Source: Desulfamplus sp.
Lineage (GTDB): Bacteria > Desulfobacterota > Desulfobacteria > Desulfobacterales > Desulfobacteraceae
DNA length: 24,879 bases
Assembly (NCBI GenBank): GCA_015232935.1
Contig: JADFYT010000008.1
Location: 1-24,879 of the forward strand
Reading direction: 5' to 3'
Position numbers and translations under genes: made by a program. Under the pieces are notes generated by a model, which was not told the DNA's origin, ran no database searches, and saw only the letters and a program-made list of their open reading frames with translations. Of this stretch, positions 13,926 through 21,345 are shown piece after piece; position 1 is the stretch's first letter; every line of letters begins with the position of its first letter.

Positions 13926-15536
13926 TTAGTTAACTTTTCTTTTTCGTCCCGCCCACTCTTTATCCCTGAGCTTGAACTTCTGAATTTTTCCTGTCGCTGT
14001 CTTGGGCAGATCCCCAAACTCAACAATCTTTGGGGCTTTAAATCTTGCCAGATTATCTTTGCAAAAATTGATAATATCCTCTGTAGTCGGGTTAGTGCCG
14101 GGTTTTGGAACAACAAATGCCTTGGGTACTTCTCCCCACTTTTCATCCGGTACAGATACAACGGCAACTTCCATTACATCAGGATGGCGATAGATGACAT
14201 TTTCCACCTCAACCGTAGAGATATTCTCGCCGCCGCTGATAATGATATCTTTTTGACGATCCATTATCTGGGCGTAATTGTCAGAATGCATAACTGCAAG
14301 ATCTCCGCTGTGGAACCATCCTCCTTTGAACGCGGCTTCTGTAGCTTCAGTATCTTTGTAGTATCCCAGCATGACATTATTGCCACGCATCACTATTTCG
14401 CCGATAGCCTCGCCATTGCGGGGTACTGGCTCCATGGTATCTGAGTTGACCACATCCATATGCATCGCAACAATATATGGAATGCCCTGTTTTGCTTTGA
14501 TCCCGGCTTTTTCCTCAATTGGCAGATTATCCCATTTGGCCTGCCATTGACAGACGCTGTGAGGGCCATACACCTCTGTAAGACCGTAAACCTGAGTGAT
14601 ATTTGCCCCCAGACTCTCCATGTTCTGTATTACGGTCGGGGCGGGAGGGGCACCCGCTGTCATTATTTCAAGAGGTTTTTGCAGCCTGATGTTATTGGTT
14701 GCAGCATAGGATGACATTCCTATAAGAATCGTAGGGGCAGCACAAAGATGTGTTATCCCCTCTTTTTCGACAGTAAGATAAATCTCTTCCGGCACCACTT
14801 TTCTAAGACATACATGGGTGGCTCCTATTGCAGTTACAGCCCATGTAAAACACCACCCATTGCAATGAAACATTGGAAGAGTCCAAAGATATACCGAGCG
14901 TGAATTCATGCCGAATTCAAGGAGCTCGCCAAGTGCATTCAGGTAGGCTCCCCTGTGATGATACATGACTCCTTTGGGCCTTCCGGTAGTTCCGCTGGTA
15001 TAATTGATTGTAATAAGCTGATATTCATCATCAATATCAGGAATCACAGGAACATCGGAACCGGTTGACAAGAACTCTTCGTATTCCATGCCGTTCAGAG
15101 GTTTTTCATCGCTGATATCGCATATATTTACAAAGGTCTTCACATCAGGCAACTTGTCAAGAACAGGCGTCACCACATTGGCAAATTCATTGTCAACAAA
15201 AACGGCTTTGGCATCCGAGTGGTCAATAATATAGGCTATTTCACCTGAAGAGAGCCGGATATTGATGCTTACCAGTGCTGCTCCGATCATTGGAACCGCG
15301 TAATGAGCTTCCAGCATTGGTGGTATGTTGGGACAGATGAAAGCGATCTTGTCACCTTTTCCAATGCCAATCTTTTTGAGTGCACTTGCCAGACGATTGA
15401 CCCTTTTATAAAACTCGGTATAGCTATAGCGTCTCTCTCCATAGATGACAGCGGTCTTGTCATCAAATACTGAAGCGGAACGGCTGATGAAATTAACCGG
15501 CGTAAGAATATCGCGATATACATTCTTATGGGACAT
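13926..15536 (-). CDS. AMP-forming acyl-CoA synthetase (AlkK/DmdB-like)
   Basis: This 536-aa enzyme belongs to the ANL superfamily and joins a carboxylic acid to CoA with ATP, releasing AMP and PPi. Motifs in order: A3 YTSGTTGRPKG at 179-189, the W-T-L-P-M-F-H-C-N-G-W segment at 218-228, A5 YGLTE at 317-321, SGD at 410-412, the hinge DRQKDIIISGGENIS at 426-440, and catalytic Lys517 in TATGKIQK. The MFHCNGW segment and overall length fit the medium-chain AlkK / methylmercaptopropionate ligase branch, so the substrate may be a short- or medium-chain acid. A strong AGGAG lies before ATG 15536. It is the last gene of the leftward cluster, 39 bp after the second synthetase, with which it is probably cotranscribed. 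The precise substrate cannot be read from the sequence. Confidence 0.95.
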   Translation of the reverse strand: MSHKNVYRDILTPVNFISRSASVFDDKTAVIYGERRYSYTEFYKRVNRLASALKKIGIGKGDKIAFICPNIPPMLEAHYAVPMIGAALVSINIRLSSGEIAYIIDHSDAKAVFVDNEFANVVTPVLDKLPDVKTFVNICDISDEKPLNGMEYEEFLSTGSDVPVIPDIDDEYQLITINYTSGTTGRPKGVMYHHRGAYLNALGELLEFGMNSRSVYLWTLPMFHCNGWCFTWAVTAIGATHVCLRKVVPEEIYLTVEKEGITHLCAAPTILIGMSSYAATNNIRLQKPLEIMTAGAPPAPTVIQNMESLGANITQVYGLTEVYGPHSVCQWQAKWDNLPIEEKAGIKAKQGIPYIVAMHMDVVNSDTMEPVPRNGEAIGEIVMRGNNVMLGYYKDTEATEAAFKGGWFHSGDLAVMHSDNYAQIMDRQKDIIISGGENISTVEVENVIYRHPDVMEVAVVSVPDEKWGEVPKAFVVPKPGTNPTTEDIINFCKDNLARFKAPKIVEFGDLPKTATGKIQKFKLRDKEWAGRKRKVN

Positions 15537-15575
15537 TTAACATTCTCCTATCAACAATATTATGCAATGTTTACA

Positions 15576-17255
15576 TCAGGCTGTTTCCACTCTGGCCGCA
15601 TCCTCACGGCCAAGATCAACGGTTGCCTGCTGGCGAAGTTTGTATTTTTGAATCTTGCCGCTTGCTGTTGTGGGATAGTCATTTACAATAAAGAAAAACG
15701 CCGGGATTTTATGAAATGCTATTTTATCCTTGCAAAAGGCTTTGAGCTCGGCATCAGTGGCATTCACGCCATCCCTCAGCTGAACAAATGCTGCAACCTC
15801 CTCACCATATTTGATGCTTGGGATGCCAACCACCTGAACATCTTTTATCTGCTGATTTGTGTACAGGAACTCTTCAATTTCCCGAGGATAGATATTCTCT
15901 CCGCCCCGGATGATCATGTCCTTGATACGTCCAGTGATCTTGCAGTATCCATTTTTATCCATTATCGCAAGGTCGCCTGTGTGCAGCCACCCTTGATCAT
16001 CAATTGCCTGACTTGTGCCTTCCGGATTTTTGAAATACCCCTTCATTACGTGATATCCTCGCGTACAAAGCTCTCCTTGTACTCCAGGCTCTACAGGCTC
16101 GTTGGTAACCGGATCAATGATTTTTACCTCAACATCTGGAAGAGCCTTGCCAACAGTAGAAACACGAAGTTCCAGCGAATCTGTGGTACGGGTCATGGTG
16201 ATGCCGGGTGATGCTTCTGTCTGGCCATAGGTTATGCACATCTCTTTTGCCCCCATGACACCTACTACCTGTTTCATAACCTCGATAGGACATGGAGAGC
16301 CTGCCATTATACCTGTGCGAAGTCTTGATGTGTCATATTTTTTCTTCTGCATGGCTTCAAGTTCTGCAATAAACATGGTCGGCACACCGTGAAGGGCTGT
16401 ACATTGAGAAACCTCTACAGTCTCAAGCACATCTTCAGGCTTGAAGGCCACCACAGGAGCCATTGCAGCCGCTGATACAACGCAGGTCAAAGTGCCCAGG
16501 ACACACCCGAAACAGTGAAAAAAAGGAACCGGAATGCAAAGCGTGTCAATGGAGGAGAGCTGCATGCACTCACCAAGGCTTTTTGCGTTGCCGATAAGAT
16601 TTGTGTGGGAAAGCATTACCCCTTTTGGAAATCCGGTTGTACCGGAGGTATATTGCATGTTGATCACATCGTCAGGCCCAAGGCTCAACTGCCTGTCCTC
16701 AAGGGCCGCATCTGGAACTTCTCGTCCCTTCTCCATGACATCGTTCCAGTTGAACATTCCGGCAGGAGTTTCATCTCCCAGGAATATGACGTTTTTGAGC
16801 ATGGGGAGTTTTTCGCTTTGCAGTTCGCCCGGTTTTGATCCGGCGAGTTCCGGACACACATTATTAATAACCTCAAGATATTCAGTCGGTGTTCTTACTC
16901 CGCCTATCATGAGCAGGGTTGTGCTTTCAGACTGCTTCATCAGGTATTCAAGCTCAAAACTCCGGTAATTGGTATTCACAGTCACAAGAACAGCACCCAT
17001 CTTGGCACTTCCATACTGTGTCAGAACCCATTCCGGAACATTATTTGCCCATATCGCGATGTTTTCGCCTTTCTTTATTCCAAGTGATATCAGACCTTTA
17101 GCCACACTGTTGCATACATCCCTGAACTGACGGTAATTATAATTGATTCCCAACTTGTGATACTCCAGTGCCTTACTGTCACCGAACTGTTGAGCCACTA
17201 TATCGACTAATTGACCGATGGTCGTTTTTCCTACTTCGTATCTGGGTAACTGCAT
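15576..17255 (-). CDS. AMP-forming fatty-acyl-CoA synthetase (FadD-like)
   Basis: This 559-aa ANL enzyme activates a fatty or related carboxylic acid to its CoA thioester. Motifs: YTSGTTGFPKG at 202-212, PFFHCFG at 244-250, YGQTE at 343-347, TGD at 426-428, GRIKDMIIRGGENIYP at 442-457 and catalytic Lys534 in ASGKIQK. The GENIYPREIEEFL segment is typical of FadD-type synthetases. ATG 17255 has AAGGAG about 8 nt upstream. The gene lies 165 bp after the membrane-protein gene and 39 bp before the next synthetase. Having three different synthetases in one cluster suggests a range of substrates or chain lengths; which acid this one prefers is unknown. Confidence 0.95.
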   Translation of the reverse strand: MQLPRYEVGKTTIGQLVDIVAQQFGDSKALEYHKLGINYNYRQFRDVCNSVAKGLISLGIKKGENIAIWANNVPEWVLTQYGSAKMGAVLVTVNTNYRSFELEYLMKQSESTTLLMIGGVRTPTEYLEVINNVCPELAGSKPGELQSEKLPMLKNVIFLGDETPAGMFNWNDVMEKGREVPDAALEDRQLSLGPDDVINMQYTSGTTGFPKGVMLSHTNLIGNAKSLGECMQLSSIDTLCIPVPFFHCFGCVLGTLTCVVSAAAMAPVVAFKPEDVLETVEVSQCTALHGVPTMFIAELEAMQKKKYDTSRLRTGIMAGSPCPIEVMKQVVGVMGAKEMCITYGQTEASPGITMTRTTDSLELRVSTVGKALPDVEVKIIDPVTNEPVEPGVQGELCTRGYHVMKGYFKNPEGTSQAIDDQGWLHTGDLAIMDKNGYCKITGRIKDMIIRGGENIYPREIEEFLYTNQQIKDVQVVGIPSIKYGEEVAAFVQLRDGVNATDAELKAFCKDKIAFHKIPAFFFIVNDYPTTASGKIQKYKLRQQATVDLGREDAARVETA

Positions 17256-17420
17256 ATTACTGTTCTCCTTGGATGTTATTGCTGTATATTATGCACCCTT
17301 CATTTGCCGGTTGACACTTTGTGCGGCCGGATCAGGTTTTCCCGGTATTCTCTTGAAAAAGTATCAAGCTCTTTTTAAGCTACATGAAGGATGCTGTGTT
17401 TTCATGGTAAAACGTATTGA

Positions 17421-18689
17421 TTAGTGACTATGGGTGTAAAATGGCCATTTGTGAAAAAACCACTCGTTCCAAAGCAGTGGAATAATCCACCAGAAGTTCC
17501 AGACAAGAGATTCTCCGTGCAGGAATTTATGATCCCAGTGCGGATTTCCAAGGCCCCAGTCGCCCCATCCCGCATAGTAGAAAAATACGTAGTTAATTAC
17601 ACAAAGAACCATTACTCCGGCTGTTCTGAACCAGAAGGCCGCCCATGAATCAACATCATCCATTGGTACCATATCGTCAAAATAGTGGTGCCATATCAAG
17701 AAGGGAATAAGAGTGAATCCTGCTATCTCGGCTGCGTGATACCAAAGGAAACGTGTCTGCTCAGCCGCTATTTTTTCAGGAGTTGCTCCCTCAATGTGGT
17801 GAAGCATATCGCTCAACCATATTGGTGCGATCTTTACGCATATCAGTGCTACTGCGTATCCAATCACAACAATGCAAAAGAACGAGACCAAACCTTTGAG
17901 CGGCTGGGGCAAGGATATTGAAGACCAGGGTTTCATTCTCCATACATTTGCTGTCATAAAAAGAGCTACTATCATCCATTCCCACCAGCCAAATACCCAG
18001 TGGACATGGTTTATTCCGGATATTCCATCCCACCATGGAAGGCTCAATCCAATGGAGCTTCCAAATGCCTTGCCATAAATAAGACCCCAGAAAGGAACGA
18101 TAAGGGCTGTATAGAAGAAGAGGGTAATTAATGAACACCATCCAATCTCGGCAAGTCCTGCCATGGGCTGCTTTAGATCACTTGGGCGTACCGGCCATTT
18201 GCCAAACAGAATGGTTACAACAGGATAGGTGAAAAAACCAATCAGAACAAAGCATACTACAGCTCTCTGTCCAAAAAGGCTCTTTGCGTTGGCTTCGGCA
18301 AATTTGGTTGCAATATCTGGTGCAAGTACACCGGAGCTTGCTATTGCATTCAAGTTATCCTGACTCAAGAAGTTGAATCCAAGTCCAAGAATCTTGTAGA
18401 AAACTATATGGATTACAAACCACGTAATGGCAAGATTTACAAAAGTTTCAACAATGCCTCTTAAGGGCTGGGGCATATCCTGAAACGGCCAGTCCCCGCA
18501 GAACATGTGCTGCCAGAGTCCCACAAGAATCATCATCGCCAGATACATGACAAATGGATAGGGAAATGCTTTTACAAAACCTCTTGGATCACTGAAAACA
18601 TACCAGAGAACCCATGCAATCAAGGTAAAACAGATCAGAGAAATAATTCCGGTCAGGGGCTGTCCCCAGCGCGGTTTAAGCTCGGCCAT
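17421..18689 (-). CDS. Polytopic membrane protein with repeated QP(L/M)xG motif
   Basis: This 422-aa protein has about ten predicted membrane helices, is rich in Trp and Phe, and has a His-rich C-terminus (HWDHKFLHGE, FFHKWPFYTHSH). A motif QP(L/M)xG recurs at residues 10-14, 74-78, 174-178 and 262-266. Each copy follows a Trp and comes just before a membrane helix (WGQPLTG, WPF...PQPLRG, WPV...KQPMAG, WSS...PQPLKG). This points to origin from repeated units of two helices or so. ATG 18689 has a good GGAGGT site. I do not recognise a transporter family with certainty; such proteins are sometimes annotated as amino-acid permease-like. Its position between three acyl-CoA synthetase genes suggests a role in uptake or membrane handling of the acids they activate. 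That is inference only. Confidence 0.85.
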   Translation of the reverse strand: MAELKPRWGQPLTGIISLICFTLIAWVLWYVFSDPRGFVKAFPYPFVMYLAMMILVGLWQHMFCGDWPFQDMPQPLRGIVETFVNLAITWFVIHIVFYKILGLGFNFLSQDNLNAIASSGVLAPDIATKFAEANAKSLFGQRAVVCFVLIGFFTYPVVTILFGKWPVRPSDLKQPMAGLAEIGWCSLITLFFYTALIVPFWGLIYGKAFGSSIGLSLPWWDGISGINHVHWVFGWWEWMIVALFMTANVWRMKPWSSISLPQPLKGLVSFFCIVVIGYAVALICVKIAPIWLSDMLHHIEGATPEKIAAEQTRFLWYHAAEIAGFTLIPFLIWHHYFDDMVPMDDVDSWAAFWFRTAGVMVLCVINYVFFYYAGWGDWGLGNPHWDHKFLHGESLVWNFWWIIPLLWNEWFFHKWPFYTHSH

Positions 18690-18739
18690 TCAACTACCTC
18701 CGTATTGTTTATATTATTTTATAAAAAGTATTTGTAAGG

Positions 18740-18771
18740 CAGGTGGCGACTGACTGTTCAGTCGCCACCTG
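18740..18771. promoter_or_regulatory. Perfect 14-bp hairpin in the leader of the membrane-protein gene
   Basis: CAGGTGGCGACTGA (18740-18753) and TCAGTCGCCACCTG (18758-18771) pair perfectly around CTGT. The hairpin starts about 50 nt upstream of the membrane-protein ATG at 18689. No U tract follows on the minus-strand transcript, so it is not an ordinary terminator. It may be an RNA processing or stability element, a protein-binding site or a transcription pause. Confidence 0.75.
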
Positions 18772-18845
18772 TGAAATGCGAATTTATTGTGTTACCTGAA
18801 AAAACATGAGTAATCAAAATCAGGCACACCAAAATGGTATCTCAA

Positions 18846-18886
18846 TAAAAAGCCAGCCTCTATTTTTTCAAATAGATATTGTGGCT
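18846..18886 (-). terminator. Probable terminator at the end of the ACSM-type synthetase gene
   Basis: In the minus-strand transcript, TAGCC(A) at the stop codon pairs with TGGCT (18886-18882 with 855-851), and inside it CTATTT pairs with AAATAG (875-870 with 865-860). A run of U follows at 18850-18847. The stem begins in the stop codon itself. It would partly separate the synthetase from the membrane-protein gene downstream. Confidence 0.5.
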
Positions 18887-20513
18887 ATTTACCCCACTCA
18901 GCCTGCCTGAGATCTATACGACGGATTTTGCCGCTGACAGTCTTGGGTAATGAAGTCACAAAATCAATTTTTCTCGGATATTTATAGGGAGCCGTGACTT
19001 TTTTAACGTATTCCTGGATATCTTTGGCCAGCTCATCACTTGCAGTATATCCGGGTGCAAGGATAACAAAAGCCTTTACCACTTCGCCGCGTGTCTCGTC
19101 AGGGCTTGATACAACGGCGGATTCAGCAACCGCAGGGTGTTCTATAAGGGCACTTTCCACCTCAAACGGGCCTATGCGATAACCTGAAGTGAGGATAACA
19201 TCATCAGCACGGCCTACAAACCAGAAGTATCCATCCTTGTCAACATATGCACGATCTCCGGTCAGATACCAGTCTCCACGATATACTGATGCGGTTCTTT
19301 CAGGTTCTTTCCAGTATTCCTTGAAAAGGCCGACCGGGCGATCCGGCTTTACACGAATGGCGATATCCCCTTCAGTATCAGGAGGCAGAATATTGCCGTT
19401 TTCGTCAATAACATGAAGGTCAATAGTTGGAGAAGGTTTGCCCATTGATCCAAATCTGGGTTCTATGCAGGGGAAACTTCCACATAACAGAACTGTTTCA
19501 GTCTGACCGTAACCATCCCGGATAGTACAGCCCGTAGCTTTTTTCCAGATCTCGATAATTTCCGGGTTAAGAGGTTCACCGGCACCTACACAGTGGCGAA
19601 GGGTCGGGAATTTATAGATGGAAAGATCCTGAAGTACCAGCATTCTGTAGATTGTAGGAGCTCCGCACATTGTTGTTACAGGATATCTGGAAAGAAGTTC
19701 AAGGGTCTTTTGGGGGTCAAAACGGTCAGTATGATGGATAAACTGGGCGGCACCGCAGTTCCAGGGACCAAAAAAGCTGCTCCAGGCCGCCTTTGCCCAT
19801 CCGGTATCGCTGATGTTCCAGTGCATATCTTCAGGTGTCAGATCTAACCAGAACTTGCCGGTAAGCTGATGGCCGATTGGATATGAAGCATGAGTATGCA
19901 GGGCCATCTTTGGAAAACCTGTGGTACCTGATGTAAAATAGACAATACAGCTGTCTTCGCTTTTTGTCTTTGCTGTTTCAAACTGATCCGATGCCTTTGC
20001 TACCTCGTCTGTGTAAAAGAGCCAGCCGTCTCTTGGTTCGGTGATAACAATCTTTGTTTTGACATTGGGGCAGTTTTCTGCGACCGTGTCAAATCTTGCG
20101 GCTATTTCGTTGTTGGTTATGATGCAGACAGCTTCCGCCTTGTTTGCCCTGAATTCAAGGTCTTTGGATGTCAACTGTGTCGTGCCAGGAGAGTTCAGAG
20201 CACCCATGCGGATACATGCTGTAAAAATTTCCCACCACTCTATGTTTCTCGGCAGAATGACAAGAATTACATCCCCCTGTTTAACACCTTGAGCTTTTAA
20301 CACATTTGCAAGTTTTTTTGAGGCATTACTGATATCCAGAAAGGTCTTTTTCACCTCATTACCGGCATCGTCCACCCATAACATCGCAAGTTTGTCAGGA
20401 TCTTTTGCCCATTTGTCAACCACATCGCCCGAGAAGTTAAAGTATTCCGGAACCTCTAACTTGAAATCCTGATAAGTTGCATCGTAATCTGTCATGTTGT
20501 GCGTCTGGCTCAT
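18885..20513 (-). CDS. ACSM-type acyl-CoA synthetase (short/medium-chain)
   Basis: This 542-aa AMP-forming ligase belongs to the medium-chain acyl-CoA synthetase (ACSM) branch. That branch includes butyryl-CoA and isobutyryl-CoA-forming enzymes. Motifs: FTSGTTGFPK at 193-202, the diagnostic WNISDTGWAKAAWSSFFGPW segment at 232-251, GAGEPLN at 310-316, YGQTE at 335-339, TGD at 418-420, GRADDVILTSGYRIGP at 434-449 and catalytic Lys529 in VSGKIRR. ATG 20513 has AAAGGAG about 7 nt upstream. It lies 135 bp after the response regulator gene. Because a B12-dependent isobutyryl-CoA mutase is encoded upstream, a likely substrate is isobutyrate, butyrate or another branched short acid, made into the CoA ester for the mutase. 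This link is inferred from context. Confidence 0.93.
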   Translation of the reverse strand: MSQTHNMTDYDATYQDFKLEVPEYFNFSGDVVDKWAKDPDKLAMLWVDDAGNEVKKTFLDISNASKKLANVLKAQGVKQGDVILVILPRNIEWWEIFTACIRMGALNSPGTTQLTSKDLEFRANKAEAVCIITNNEIAARFDTVAENCPNVKTKIVITEPRDGWLFYTDEVAKASDQFETAKTKSEDSCIVYFTSGTTGFPKMALHTHASYPIGHQLTGKFWLDLTPEDMHWNISDTGWAKAAWSSFFGPWNCGAAQFIHHTDRFDPQKTLELLSRYPVTTMCGAPTIYRMLVLQDLSIYKFPTLRHCVGAGEPLNPEIIEIWKKATGCTIRDGYGQTETVLLCGSFPCIEPRFGSMGKPSPTIDLHVIDENGNILPPDTEGDIAIRVKPDRPVGLFKEYWKEPERTASVYRGDWYLTGDRAYVDKDGYFWFVGRADDVILTSGYRIGPFEVESALIEHPAVAESAVVSSPDETRGEVVKAFVILAPGYTASDELAKDIQEYVKKVTAPYKYPRKIDFVTSLPKTVSGKIRRIDLRQAEWGK

Positions 20514-20648
20514 TTTAATCTCCTTTGTTGTTGATATTGATCTTACTGCAAGGTTATAAGGTTGTCTGGTTATTATCTATTTAAACAGGAATGGCCAGAG
20601 TCCTGCCACCCCTGATATTCAAAACCATCATGAGTTGCAACTGCAAAA

Positions 20649-21341
20649 TCAGCATTCGGTTGTGGAGCCGGAATCATCAACAGACTCAATGTGACCCGTT
20701 TTTTCAAAATGCACTGCACATCTGACCAGCTCATTTGCATTTTTCAATCCAAGTTTCTCTTTTATTCTCTCTCTGTATGTCCCTATTGTCTTGATGCTCA
20801 AAAAGAGCCTGATGGCGATATCTTTTGAGCTGAAACCTTTTCCTACCATCTTGAATACCTGAAGCTCCCTGTCTGTAAGCCTCTCCATGGGAGACTTGTC
20901 TTTTGTCCCGAAATTATCCGCGATATTTGAAAGGATATGTTCCTTGATATTATCATTTAAATAGACCTTTCCTGAAAGGACATGCTGAATGGCTGTAACC
21001 ACGGACTCCATGGCCTCCTGCTTCATTATGTAGCCTCTGGCTCCGGCATGAAGTGCTCTCTGGGCATAAAGATACTCGTCATGCATTGAAAGAACCAGTA
21101 CAGGTATATCGTTGCTGTTCTTTTTGACGTACCGGACAAGATCAATGCCATCCGAGTTTTTCAGGCTGATATCCGCAATAACAAGATCCGGATCAAGTTT
21201 TTCCATCTCCCTGATAGCCTCATCAACATCTGTTGCGGTGCCGCAGGCCACAAGATCCTCCTCCTGATTGATAAGCTCCGCAAGACCCAGCCTGAAAATG
21301 GGATGATCTTCGACCAGCATTATTTTTTTTTTCTCCGGCAT
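20649..21341 (-). CDS. NarL/FixJ-type response regulator
   Basis: This 230-aa regulator has an N-terminal receiver domain (2-120) and a C-terminal LuxR-type helix-turn-helix (about 154-210). The receiver shows the acidic pair Glu11/Asp12, phosphoacceptor Asp57 (VIADISL), Ser85 and Lys107 (GYIMKQ). The DNA-binding part has LTDRELQVFKMVGKG and SIKTIGTYRERIKEKL. I chose ATG 21341; this starts 4 nt after the icmF stop (21346) and leaves a normal N-terminus. An in-frame upstream extension would overlap icmF by 59 nt and adds nothing of the family. The spacing indicates cotranscription with icmF, yet no sensor kinase is present in the window, so its partner is elsewhere. It may control the acyl-CoA genes around it, which is a guess from position. 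Confidence 0.93.
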   Translation of the reverse strand: MPEKKKIMLVEDHPIFRLGLAELINQEEDLVACGTATDVDEAIREMEKLDPDLVIADISLKNSDGIDLVRYVKKNSNDIPVLVLSMHDEYLYAQRALHAGARGYIMKQEAMESVVTAIQHVLSGKVYLNDNIKEHILSNIADNFGTKDKSPMERLTDRELQVFKMVGKGFSSKDIAIRLFLSIKTIGTYRERIKEKLGLKNANELVRCAVHFEKTGHIESVDDSGSTTEC

Positions 21342-21345
21342 TGCA

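Noticed and set aside
20586..20605. CAGGA/TCCTG hairpin after the response regulator gene as a terminator
   Set aside because: The stem is only 5 bp with a 10-nt loop and only a weak TTTAAAT stretch follows.
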